A DNA stretch of 59,791 bases from Gamarada debralockiae. Lineage: Eukaryota > Ascomycota > Leotiomycetes > Helotiales > Hyphodiscaceae. The notes beneath the pieces were generated by a model. It did not search any database, had not been told where the DNA came from, and was given only the letters and a program-made list of their open reading frames with translations. Position numbers and translations under genes: made by a program. How positions within the stretch are numbered: position 1 is the first letter of the stretch; the number at the start of each line of letters is the position of its first letter. Positions 21,389 through 33,803 of this stretch are shown piece after piece. The stretch spans positions 1-59,791 of the forward strand of contig NXFV01001863.1 in assembly GCA_002803225.1 (NCBI GenBank), read 5' to 3'.

Positions 21389-24300
21389 GTAATTGCTCAG
21401 CGAGGCAGAACGTTTGTATCCCCAGTACCTCCAGGCAAGACCGTACAATCCAGAGCTTGGCAGACGATGGTCCGTTGGAGTGGATTCTAACGGCTCTAAG
21501 GTTCCGTTTTATCCTTGAGTCCGTGTTTCAAGAGGATATCGCAGTTGAGACTGAGGTGAAGGGGTTACTTTATGAACGAATATGAACGATTCAACAGCCC
21601 ATACGCACGTCTCTTGAGAAAGCAGAGCCGTTCAAGTGCCGGCAGGTCCTTGTTCTGTACCTAATGTACGATGTGTGGGGAGGGTATGCGACTCAATTTG
21701 AGCGTTGCGATGTTGTTGATCGAGAACAGATGGATGATCGTGGGGAGGAAGGAAGGCGCACGTTCGTTTTGGTTCGAGGTCTTTTGGGTGGTTGCTTTGC
21801 GGAGGCAAACTTTTGAAGGGGCGAATGATGCAGCAATTGGAAATTACGGCTCGTCTAGTGGTCCCGAGAGTGAAGTAATACGGAGTCCCTTGATAGCTTG
21901 GTATGTCAATCGAGGCAGTAGATGTTGTCCAGATAGGGTAGACGAATGTCAAGAGTAGAGACGGGGTGGGTCGTTTCTGAAGGGAGAGGGATGGATGCAT
22001 CATAGTTCCATCTGGGTTCGGGGGTTACACAGGGACTCAGATGAGAAGATGTTGCTAAAATGACCCTGGTATAGCCGTTGCTCGGACGCTTTGTCTCCTG
22101 CTCTTTCGCCATGGGCCGTGAAGGAGGAGGCGATGAGAGTTCTTCGTTGGAGAGTAGCAGGGATTAGGCCTGAGGGTCAAATAGGTGCATTTTGGAGATG
22201 CAAATGCATGCCGCGGCCTTTTTACAAGGATGTTGGTGCGATACACTAAAACCAAAAGACACTACGGCGATGCATACCGTAGTGTAGTAAATTCCTTATT
22301 GGGCCAATGACACCGCGGTAGAACACCTTCAGAAGCATCTAAAAAGACGCCCAACTCATGGCCCGAATATCTTTGGGACCAGTTCGCAGCGACGCGCATA
22401 TCGTGACTATGGGGGAACTGACAGAGTTATCGGTCAACCTTGAATTACGCGTATAGGACCAAGCACACACTCTCTGGTAGCCAGGCCTCAAGGGCGAAAG
22501 AATCCTGAGTCAGCTACATACAGTAATATTGAAGCTTAAATCCAAAGCCTGAAGAAGCTTCAAAATCGTATGACAGGTGTATGAACTAGTATCTAGCAAA
22601 CGATGTACTCTATAACATCCCTTGGTGGTGGCGATAGTTCCTTTCTCGAGTCACCGAAAATTGATACCGTTTTTCTTCTTTCCCAGGCTCCTCGCACGTT
22701 TTTCAACCCCAGTCATTCAGGGCAAGAAAATCCCAAATCCAGCTGCAACCCACCCTGTCCCACAATCCGCGCCCGTTAGCCGCGTCCAGAGAACACCCTG
22801 GATATTTTCATTATGCCCAGGGGATTCCTCCCATGTCAAGGAACCAGGTACTTATGATATGCTGGTCCATATCTGAAGTGTGGAACCGTAGATGGTTTTT
22901 TAGTGGGAACGGGGCGTCGAGAAGCCCATCGCTGTGCCCAATCCCAACCCGCGTCGAAACATTTTCACCACTACCATGTGCAAAAAGAAACTATTGAAGT
23001 CATGTCAATCTTTTCCTCGAGTAATCCTCGAGCGTGTTTTCTGCGGAGAGCTTGATGTCGGCACACTTCTCAAACATATCTTCTGCAGAAGGGGGCTTTT
23101 CTCAAACTCTTTTCGACGACAGTCGACAAGACTGCAGTGTGATGGCTTCCAAAAGAAGGAGTACGATTGAGAAAATTCCTGGCCAGGGAGCGTGACGCTT
23201 GAATGTTCTTCATCGGCAGATCTTCCAGTTATGGACGGGGAGGAAGTTGAATGGCGAATGTGCTTTTTTGATGACCCTTTACTGACTCGATATTCCAATT
23301 GACCCAACCAGCCACCATTTCCCTCTCTCACGCTATCCCCTTCAGAAACTCTCAAATGTCAAGTATCATCCGATCTGGAATCTGAATTGGACTCGCAATA
23401 ATACTCCTTTATGCCCTTAAGATCAAAATGATATTGATCATTTCAGCCCTGTAGTGATCAAATCAAATATTGCCCCTATTTCACCAAATAACGTGTTTCC
23501 CACGAGGGAAGTGCGCAATACCGTCTCGGGTCAAAATTGCATCATCAGCCTCCGCCAAAATGTCCAATAAAATAATTTGGCAACCGAACAGAATCCTGGC
23601 ACACGACGGGGCGAATTTGGATCATTGCCCGTTGGAGAAGGTATGTTGATATGATCGAAATACCGGCACGAAGGCGCATGAACGCAGAAAGGGGAAGAGG
23701 TCGGCATTGAGGGGAACCGAGGAGCCGGTAGCAGACAGTGTGCTCCCGACGGGAATGATTGTTTGGAGGCTTGGAACAAAGAAATCAGGAGTGAGAGCCA
23801 GACCAAGACCGAGACACCGAAATCTAAACCTGCGACTACGGTGTCGCCTGTTATTACCCAGCTTATGTTGAATCCCGGTAGTGGCAGCTTCCCTCTGTCC
23901 CATGGGTAAGGAGGCGAAGAGACAAGGTACTGCGGGAGAGCAAGCACGGTTTGATGTCTTGAACCTAGAGGTCATAAACTATAACTTATTAAAGAATGCG
24001 ATCTTCAAACAAACAGCCAGCCATGAATACGCCTCAACGGCACATCATCGTCATGAGAGATACTGGCGTGTGGTATCTGGTAACCTCCTTCCTCAAGTGT
24101 CGACAGCGATGCCGGCACGGCAGGTCAACAATAGTCTAACCATAGAACGGCTTGTCTTCTCGAACAATCTTCAAAGCGTCCACTTTCCCAGCCATCTGAA
24201 CATCATCCGAGGCTTCTCAACTAGTCGTCTGTTTGTGGGGCATTTAACCGTCCTTCTCTAGCCTCCTTCCCGATTCGTTCTCATCGCGCATCTAAAGAAA

Positions 24301-27300
24301 AGAAATCCCAGTCCACATCCCACAACGCCCGCCAGACTTCGAAAAGTCAAAATTTCGGTTATCAAAGACAGAACATCTGTACTCCGTATCTCGATATCTG
24401 TTTTAAGTTTTAAGCAACGTTACGAAGTACAGATCGACCCATCCTTGTCTCCAGCTGTTGGAGCGGTTGAATACAACCCTAGAGGGAGAATCAGGGAATT
24501 CTCGTTACCAGATTTTGGAGCTGCTTAGTCTTCCCCATGCTTGACTTTCATCCACCCTTGCAGCTGCCATCACACAAATGTCGCGAAGGCGGCGAATAAG
24601 ATCGTTGGTCCGGCATGAAGCATCCTCCGTTGTCGAATCGCAAGCTGGACCGGCTTTGCTTCCATAGCCGACCTTTTCGATAGGTCGCCTCTCCAGTGTC
24701 AACGCCATATTCCCAAATATATTTCATCTCATGGTCTTCTTTTTCTATTATCATCACAAAATGCCAATAATACTCGGAAAGTACCTTCACTTTCCAAGCA
24801 ACGGCGTGGCTGCATATGCTTACGGTTCGTGTAAATCAACCCGAGACTCTAGAAATTTGGGATATTACCTATATGGTCTCAATTTCTTGAAGATTGCACA
24901 ATAGCTTTTATCCACTACATATCTGTAGGTACACCGCGTGCACGGCGCATTGTATACACCGAAAAGAAATGTCGTGCTGAAAAGAGAAGCCTTCACGACG
25001 GAGTTGTCAAAATAGGAGAATTTCATTCTCGACCATGGACCCCCGCCGAGGCTGTATCTCCCATACAATTGTCTGTGTCTCATTTAGAAAGACCGATACC
25101 CTCGTGCCGCGGTATTTCGTTCATCGTTGGCTAGCAGCCAGATTTTCAATCCTCAAATTTCCTGAAATGTCTCCACATCTTTCTGCCACGTGTAAAGCGC
25201 GTTTTTGGCGGTTTGCGGCGCTCAGTAGCGCTCCCCTAAATGTCACCAGCGATTCACTGGGAAGGTCTTAATTCTCCTAGCTCAGCTCGGTCAGCTCCGG
25301 CAGTCAGGCTGTGATACAATGACTCGGGAAGTACAAGCTTGTCATCTTCGGATGATTTGGGCTTTCAGCCTTCCAAGAGCTGGTCAATCGTCCCGTCTTG
25401 CTCGCGCCATCGGGATCAAAGAAGATCAGTCCCTTTGCATCGAGCCTAGAACATATTACAGTCATGGTACATATTCATGTACGGTATTGTTACACTTCGA
25501 ATGCTCCTCGAGTCCACATTTACCAATAGTCCAAGAAAGGCTGCTACGTCACATCCGGTGGTTCATCCATTCACATCGAGACTCCACCCTCAAGGTGACC
25601 ACAGGCTACATAAGAAGGATGAAACAAGGGAACATCCTCATACAACATCCATAGAGTTTGCTGGATCACGTATCAATACCTTCAAATCAAGTTACCATTT
25701 CAAACTTCCACCATTCGTACTCATTCTCAACCAGCGTCTTCACCTCATCTCGCAATTTGATTTCAGCCATTCATTCAGCCCCGCCTCGTCTATCAACCCA
25801 AGCCTCCACATCCCAAGATCAATGACAAAAGCTTCATGAGATCACTCGCAAGAATTCTCATCAGCATTCCCTTGTCTGGGGGAAACATCCAGCTTTCATC
25901 TGGCCTCTCTCAATCTCTCGTCGAAGTCCCACAACCCATCGCATCGTTCCGAACCCTCCTTAGCCAAAGACGATCAGCAGACGATCAAAAGCCAAGAATG
26001 CTAACAGAGATGTCAAAGCGTTCTACGCTTGTTCTAAACTGCTTCCACGCATGTTGACTGGGCATAATGAGGAGCGGAGAATGCCGGCAAGCCAGCCGAT
26101 GTGTCGCGCCCGAGGATTCGTCAATGAGGTTGATGCCGAGACTTTGGGCTGCACTAGCCGTGTGAACCCACGAGGAAGTATCAAGGCTCCCCTCCCAATC
26201 ATATCAAAGAGAGATCTATGATTTTTTGATCTTGAAAGCCTCGCGATCATGATTTTCTAAGTTTGAAATCATTCAAGGTTCGTTCCGAAGTTTTCTCCTA
26301 GATAGTTCCGATAGTTCTAGAACCGCAAAATGACAAGAAGTCGGGCCCTTTCAGGCACAATCACATGATGCGTCACTCGGATGGAAATTTGTGATGTTTC
26401 CAGATCAATTGGGTCTTCAATAAATACCCAAATATACCCAAGACTCGCCTCCGGGAACCCCGCTTCCACAATACCTCCATCATCCTCGCGAATACATTGT
26501 GGACGTTGAGGGATGTTCCCTTCACCAATTATATGGCACGTCCACTTCCCACGAGAGCCCTGGCATCATGGGGCTACGTCCGATCTCCCATGAGCACTGA
26601 CTGAAGCGTTGACAGGATTCTGGAAGTTCAGCATCAGGCATTATGAGGATCGTTATGATCGACCGGTGCGACAGAAGATGGTGCCATCAGATGACTGGAA
26701 CGAAGGATGAAGGGACTTTGGATACGAAGCTCGAACCAGCTGCCTATTTTCAACTTGGGGAATTCATGCATGATGCGTGACAGCCTCGTTGCTTACGACG
26801 ATGTCTGGGATGATACTGATGAATTTGCTGAGAATATCTTAGCGACTGGTCCAGGCAGCTTCCTTCGTCAAGTACAGTCCACTCTGTTCCAGAAGCAGCT
26901 CAAATCCAATTCTTGAACCTTTTCAACTTTCCCGAATGTCGCAAATACGGAACGTTCGCATCACTTTCGTACACGTCTTCAGCGCCATCTCTCGGCATCA
27001 GAGAGCCGACAAACCTTCCTCACCTCCCTGTCAATAACAAAACAAATATACTCCCCCGCTACGCCACTGGCCTCACATGTGTTTCACAACCCCTCTAAGC
27101 CTCCAACCACCCCCTCTCCCTTATCGTCGAGATCTCCAAACGACCTTCCTCAATCATCAACTTTCTATCTTTTAAGTCGTATCGATCATGCTTTTCAATA
27201 ATGGCCTGAACTCTAAAATGTTAATACGACGGAATAATTATTTCACATGACACATCAATCAGAAGTCTGCGCTGCCAATTTATCCGTCTCCCAAGATCCA

Positions 27301-29079
27301 GTCTAGTCTCCAACCTCCCCATAACCGAACAACAGAAAAGATCCGTAAAATAAAATTCCAGCCAAATGCACAACATGGCGGATCTTCAATTCAATAACTA
27401 GGGCGGAACAGGTGATTGGTAACGGCAATCTACTCGCATGGGAGAAAGCATATGGATCTCGTTATTGGAGGGCCGCACAGACGTTTTAATATCTTTTGAG
27501 GTTAGTGCCATCCGAGCGTACATGAATCGAAGAACGCCTTTTATGATGATTTGAAGGGTTTGAGCCACCGAAAATTAGTCGTGGCATTAAGAACCTCAAA
27601 AAGGCGTTCTGGTGTACCTTTGAAGTCAGATGGAGGAGAGAACCTGGCAATTAGAGCTGAGGACGAGGAGTTCAATCGTTTTGGATTCTGGATTCTGGAA
27701 AGGATCTTCGGATAACAGAGTTCAATAGTCGTGATGGAATTGTGATATCGAAGCACGAAGGACGAGACAGGCCCCAAGTAAGAGAAGTCTCGGGCTATTC
27801 AGCCTCACTCTGCTGCAAAATGACGGATCGGCTGCAGGGTTCTCCGGACACCATTGGATGAGTTCCACGTCTCGCTTCCTGCCGTCCCTCCTTCCCTCAT
27901 GGCTTCACGTGGAGCGGGGATGCCGTAACCGATGGTTGGGGGCTGAGTTAACGCGGGATTTCCTTGCCGTCTCTGTCTTCTTACTTGCATTTTGTCTCAC
28001 TTCTGCATTGATCTCGATATTGACATGGCCAAGTGGACGGTCAAATGCGCAAGATCAGCAATGTGCAAGATCATCACATCTTACGAGTACATTTGCATTA
28101 GTTAGACGATAGTAATGCATCTATCATCAACCCGAATCCCCAAGCTGAGAAGCGTGCACTGCTCAATGTCTGAACGCGGCCTGTGTCACCACCCCACTTG
28201 CCGAGAGTGCCGCGTCTCTCCGACGTCTTCGAGATTGGGATCACCCATCCGAACTCTTCGTTTCAGCCTCGCTTCTAAAGTCAGAAACGGGATTGAAGCG
28301 AGCTATTTCTGCGCATCTGCGCCAAATATCCGCCGTCAAAAGAAGGCTGTTCCCTAGCGGATCAGTATCAATTTTGGGGAAGGTGGTGTCTTAGGAGGGT
28401 GCACAAGTCTGTGCGTTCGGCGATGCGGGCCTAGCTCCTTTCCCCAACCGAGAAAGAACGTTCTGTTTCAGTGACCGTGAGATGGTCGATGGGGAGCACG
28501 CTTGGATGCTTGTTTTCTTGTGAGTTCACACTGAGTTGGGAACTCACGGGTCAGATGAAGGGGCCTGTGTAACGGCGATGAGCGGTGTAGTGGTGTTGGG
28601 GGAGGGATTGGTGGGCCGTAGAGGAAACAGATGTCAATGCAAAGTCCAAGTGTAGGTAAACTTTGGGTGATGACGTGAGAGGGAGATTTAGGAGATAGTT
28701 GAGGGAGGTGAGACGGAAGAGTGGTTCCAATATATAGGACGAGATTGAGAAGGAACTGGAACTTAGGGTAAGGCTGAATGTTGATGTGGGAATTCAGATG
28801 CTGTTGATTGTGACAGCGGCAGAGGCTGGGCGGGTTAGATAGGATGGATAAGATGAGGCTGACAACATCCTGGTTGCGTTTTGTTTTACTTTCATCAGAG
28901 ATATCTGGCCAGCTATCTTTTTATCCGAACGTTACATACCTGTTCAGAGACCCATCGTTATCAAGAATCTCAAAAAGTGCGTACCTACAGCTCATAATCC
29001 ACCGGCGTCTTGCCCTCGCTCTTGTAGAGAAGCGTGACGATCTCCCTCGTCTCGTCAATCCAGTAATGAGGTTCTTGGT
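21389..29079. other. 7.7-kb region with no supported gene
   Basis: I scanned both strands and found only open frames shorter than about 140 codons, without domains, good starts or splice-joined continuity. The GC content is not unusual and pyrimidine-rich tracts are frequent (for example around 22660, 25690-25800 and 27000-27160). A short frame starting at 26533 (MARPLPTRALASWG), with a possible intron ending TTGACAG at about 26614 and then WKFSIRHYEDRYDRPVRQKM, could be a small gene, but no donor gives a convincing model. I saw no tRNA-like cloverleaf or rRNA. Confidence 0.45.
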
Positions 29080-29820
29080 CTACCACGTAATGAATGATTG
29101 CCCATCTTGAATGGCAAGAAGCACATAAATATGCGAGTCATAACAAATTTCGAGATTCGAAGTCGTTAGCACAGAGATCGCCTCATGTTGGTGCAAAAGC
29201 TTCACCAAATCCAGAGAATCAACCATAAGAGCGACATGTAAAGGTGAACGCCGCAGATTCTCCAAGCAGCTTGGTTGTGCACTGGCTGCGAGGAGAAGAT
29301 TCCGCAGCCTAGTAACAAACGTGAAGAATAGCCCATAACTAGAGTGTAATTGTTGGATACGCATCAGACGAGTAGAAGTCAGGTCTTAAATTGTATCCCT
29401 TGGCGATAAATCTAGACACTCTCGACTTCCACCTTGGGGTTGATGTGTCAATGCGCTCTTCGAAAGATCCATCCCCGGCAATTTTGAGCAGTCGTTGGAT
29501 GATTTCAAGTGGGTAATCAGCGATAGCATCAAAGAGGAGTAATTTGGCAGCTGCAGCATATTACGATATACCAGAACAAGGAAGCAAATAGATGTAGTCT
29601 TGGATATCGGCCGCGAAGAGTCCTTGACGAGGGGAGTGTAGAGGATCGACAGCGTCGGCGGGTTTAGATTGCCGGCGGAGCATTACAGCATGTGCAATAA
29701 CACTTGTGGATGATTGTGCCCTGGAGTTGATGCGATAATGGAGAACTTCGCGGCTAATCACTGTAGCAACTCTATGCGACACACTGCAAGAGAGAGCCTT
29801 GACGCCCTACTTCATTTCAG
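29080..29820 (-). pseudogene. Ankyrin-domain gene relic
   Basis: Read on the minus strand, the sequence has KLLLFDAIADYPLEIIQRLL, then RWKSRVSRFIAKGYNLRPDF. This is the segment that precedes ankyrin repeats in many fungal ankyrin proteins. After a frame change comes an ankyrin unit, RRSPLHVALMVDSLDLVKLL. Stops and shifts interrupt it, notably near 29365 and 29561. A piece upstream (LHSPRQGLFAADIQDYIYLL) may belong to the same gene. It is a broken copy. Confidence 0.6.
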
Positions 29821-30426
29821 AGATGAGATAACGAACCATCTCAGCAATCGCTGTGCACAGTGCCACAAGTAGCGCCGGCTTAAAGCCACCAAAACTTGCT
29901 GTTTGATCTTCTATATTCGAAATTCGAGTGTTGAAGAGGTCTCTGAGAATATGCCATGTCCGTTTGACGCCCTTATGAATATGGCTCGGATCTTACACCC
30001 CTAGCGTGATTCCTCATCCAATGTTTCTGAAGCTAAATGCGGGGAAGGAGCCACGCCTATTTTCGTATCTGAGCCCAAGACCATCACAAGCTGTGATTCT
30101 GCTGCAGATATGCCATTCGGCTCGCATGGGTGGGGAAGTAGCCGAGCTGGTTCATAAAGAATTGGGGCCAGTACTCGGCGACGATGAATTGGCCCCAATT
30201 GATAGCTGAGATATGACTGAAACACCATCGTAATTTGTAGGGTACCGTTGTGTTTGCATTAGGCCTTGTCGCCCCCGGTCGAGCAGCCGTTCCAGTATGA
30301 ATAGCTTATGCGCTCTCCGTAGTAGCTTTCTGTAATCTGTTTGCCGATGATAGTCATGTCATTAAGAGACACTGAAGAGAAGTTGTTAAGGAGGCAGAAA
30401 TTAACGTTGCCGGACGAGACTTGAGC
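29821..30426. other. Gap with no supported gene
   Basis: Short frames on both strands around 30001-30228 show no recognisable family. The region lies between two relics and is probably decayed sequence. Confidence 0.35.
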
Positions 30427-30852
30427 TCAGCTTGAAGTCGAAGCAGTACAAGAGTGGCCGCCGTCTGTTGAAGCCGCGGCGTAACCTTGGGATACCGCCC
30501 CTGTCAAGCTTTGAGGAGTTCCAATGATCCATCCTCCACCGCCCACGCCCTGGAAATGGCCAGTCCAATTAGAAGGCAACAAGATGAAGACATTGATGTG
30601 CCGTTTTGGCCAGGGTGGGTGTAGGTGACGGTGACATTGCAGGAGTCGAGGCCGGTAAGTTGACTGCAAAGCCATTGGTAGAGTCGACCTCGCCTGTAAA
30701 ATTGCCGAGTGGGGAGGCGGTCATTGATAAGATCTGAGTGCCGGAAAGGGATGGTATCGATATGCCAGACGTAGAGCAGGTTTAAGCCTTGGCGAGGTTG
30801 GCAGCTGCAAGAGGGCGGCCTGCATGGCCAGGAAGAAAAGCTTGAAAGCCAT
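30427..30852 (-). pseudogene. Tannase / feruloyl esterase relic (N-terminal third)
   Basis: From an ATG at 30852 (minus) the frame begins like a signal peptide (MAFKLFFLAMQAALLQLP). Frame changes then give SGTQILSMTASPLGNFTGEV and NLTGLDSCNVTVTYTHPGQ. Another shift gives NWTGHFQGVGGGGWI with GYAAASTDGGHS, the conserved early motifs of the tannase family (PF07519). The sequence stops there, long before the catalytic Ser, Asp and His regions of an enzyme of about 500 residues. So the gene is both frameshifted and truncated. An intact version would be a secreted plant-polymer esterase. Confidence 0.7.
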
Positions 30853-33379
30853 AGCGTCAGCTTGAAGCCTCTCTAGGTTCCTTTTGCTTGTGCTTAGTTT
30901 GTACTTTGTTTGTGCTACCGATGAAAGTACAGTAAGATCTTACACGCCTTCTACTTTCAGTAATGTGGCAATTGACTGATTATTTACAAGGTTACAAAGC
31001 CAAGGATTTAATAGCCACGAGAGCCGTGATCCGTATCACTGTCCCGGACTATCTCTGCATCACCCCTTAATAGGGAATTAGAGGAGTGTAGTGCGGGGCG
31101 TAATGCGGGGGAAGGTGAGGGAGGGGAGGGGGCCCATGCCGTTGCTGAACGCCCGGTACTCGAAATCCCGCTTAAATTCTCGCTTTTTTTGGTCAAAACA
31201 CTCACCCACTAAACATAGTTAATAGGACTTATGCATTGATCTTTGATAATCTGCGTCCCAGAAGATCGTGTGTACCAAAGGGAAAAGATAAAATATTATC
31301 GCATTTTAAAATATTATGCATCACCACTTGGATCTAGCAACTCGAGCGCCCGGGAAGAAATTGAGACAACTGACAATCTTGTTCTCTCAAGAGATACTTA
31401 GGTGACAGGTTGAGTCTATCCCAGAGACTATAAGGTTCTCTTCTGGTAATTCAAGGACCTCGTCCAGCCCGCGAAGACGGCCGATATTTTGCTATAATTG
31501 CTACCGGGTTGTTGCACCTCCCCAAATTATTGTATTTGAACTAGCAAAGTATGCGGACGTTCCCCTTACCCTTGAGATCTCATAATTAATTTCCAAAATG
31601 CTACTCACCCCAATAATGCCTCCTCCTCTTAAGATATAACTGTCCAAAAACAAGCGGGATCCGAAACGGCACATGTTCACAAACCAGACAACTAACTTTC
31701 AGCGGCCTTGAGCGAGTTGACCCCTGACCGTTTCCCCAACCGAATACCACCCTCCCTATTACCTGCTGCACATTTCCATCACCAAAATTAATCTCCATTC
31801 CTCCATACTCATCCATTTCATCCTCGTCTTGAAAATATTCTCTCTCGAACCCAAGTTCTGCCGCATGCGTTGAGAGATAACGTTCTGGGGAAATTCATCA
31901 TTCAAGATTGCGTTCGTCGGTTTGACGTTGGAGTTGACATAGCCTTCAAGTATCGTAGAATTGAGATCTGCTAACAAAATTGCCGACATCGCCTGTCAAT
32001 GACAAATCTGTTCAGAGAAAGTCTCGAAATGATATGGAGAGTGGGATATATCGCGGACATCCGATATCAAACTATCGGTGAGCCACCGGATTTGAGATAA
32101 GATGATATTGAAAATACGGTAACCAACCCTTTCATGTTCTCATAGTATAGAACGTTATTGTAGCAATCAAAAATATGTGAAGCCAACCTTGAGCTAATCC
32201 CACAGTGGGCAGGGAGACGCTTCCGAGAGATGAAAAGCAATTCCTAGATTCTGTAGTGACAAGATATATTTATGTAATGTGATCTTGCGCAAATGAAAAA
32301 AAAGTTTCAAACAAATAATGACGGTATGAAATAAGTGATCCAACGTTGACATGTCTTGCAACATGGTCACGTGATGGGCCGAAAGTGATGAATTGGGGAA
32401 ACATAGTAGGATTATTAAGGCTATGAAGATACTACTGAGTAGAGTAGGTACAGGAGCCTATACTTATAGATAGAAATCCCCTAATACATAAGGAATATGC
32501 AGTTGTAATAGGAGCCTAGACTCTAAAGGGATAGTCTAGGTTACAGGGACCTTGGAGACCTTGAAGGGTTCAGAAATGCTTGTGCACAGTCAGCAGTACA
32601 GTCAGCAGCTAGTATAGCTAGTATGTGATGATAGTAGCTAGGAGTGAAGCATAAGTAAGGCTTGCTGACCCTACTTGTGAGGAGGCAAGCTTGAGTTTCG
32701 GAAATCAGATCGTACGAATGCACAGGAATCTTACTATCAATACAACAACAACTTCTTCATTCATTGAACTGCTACTTTTCTGATATACTGTGATCCCCTC
32801 CTGTTGCCTTACAGCTACCTGTAGCTGTTAAATAGACGCAAGCCTCACTCGCTTTTTAAGGAGTCTTTAGGCGACCCTAAGTAAGTTTTTCTTCATTTGC
32901 TCTTAATATTATATAACTAGTAAATTTAATGATATTAAAGAAGAGCCTTTAAACGTAGATAAGAGCACTAAAACCTATACTCTTGTGCGCTCTACGATTG
33001 AGGAACGAGCTGTAGCCTGGAACTATATCAACGCAGCAAGAATGGCAGCTGGCAATACTATTCCTGCTAATGAGATCTTTGCCCGGGCAGGCATTGTTTC
33101 CCTCTTTATTCTAAAATCTCTTCGATTAGCTAGCGAACTTCAAAGAGTCTACTGTCATGTGATATGTATACTCACGTAAGCTATTAATTAAATACAAAGT
33201 GGGGGTTTCACAAGACGCTATCAATATAGTTAATTGAATGGCGTAGACTCTAATATAGAGTAAATCCCTAGAATAACTATTTAGTAAGCTAGTAAGGAGC
33301 CAAAGCTCTCTTTTGCAAAGATTGTAGAGTTGATGAATAGTCGGGGAGTAAGTAAAGCTTAACAACATACTCGGAGGAG
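30853..33379. other. Gap of AT-rich, probably decayed sequence
   Basis: No supported gene. From about 32430 to 32680 the sequence contains repeated short words (GTCAGCAGTACAGTCAGCAG, CTAGTATAGCTAGTATG) and CTAG-rich stretches. A + strand frame at 32985-33179 (AAGNTIPANEIFARAGIVSL) looks more protein-like than its surroundings but is too short to name. It may be linked to the transposon-like relic that follows. Confidence 0.35.
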
Positions 33380-33660
33380 GGGAAAGCGCACTTGTCACGA
33401 GCAAGAGGGAGATAGAGAAAATGCTACTACACGTGATGAATCTCGGAGGGCTAGAACAGAGGATGCAATTGAGGTCGAGCAACCACTAGCTAGCCGCCGA
33501 CACATTAAGAGATCTACTAAAATCCAAGCCCAAGCGCTAGTCTAGCTAGTAAAAGAGAGGGTAAAGACTCTACTAAGAGAAGGGTGACAAGATCCACTTG
33601 TAACAGAGGCATATAGAGAAGAGAGTGAGAGTGATAGGTACTAGGTCTAATATTTCTTGA
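33380..33660 (+). pseudogene. Possible transposon protein relic
   Basis: The + strand reads ENATTRDESRRARTEDAIEV, then SRRHIKRSTKIQAQALV, a stop, and KERVKTLLREG. This charged, helical tail resembles the C-terminal coiled tails of fungal DDE transposases. There are several stops and no catalytic part, so the assignment is tentative. Confidence 0.3.
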
Positions 33661-33803
33661 TTTTTAAATTTTAATGCTTTTGATACAGTACTACACTTGT
33701 TTTATCAGTACTATAGAGAAATATAAACTCCATAGTTGAATTCGCAAAACGTGTAGTTAACGAATAAGACCATCTAATTGGTCAAGTTTGATGAAATAGA
33801 CGT

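Noticed and set aside
23531..23975. Minus-strand frames of 117-138 codons in the gene-free stretch
   Set aside because: They overlap in different frames and are rich in Ser, Pro and Phe without pattern, typical of translated pyrimidine tracts.
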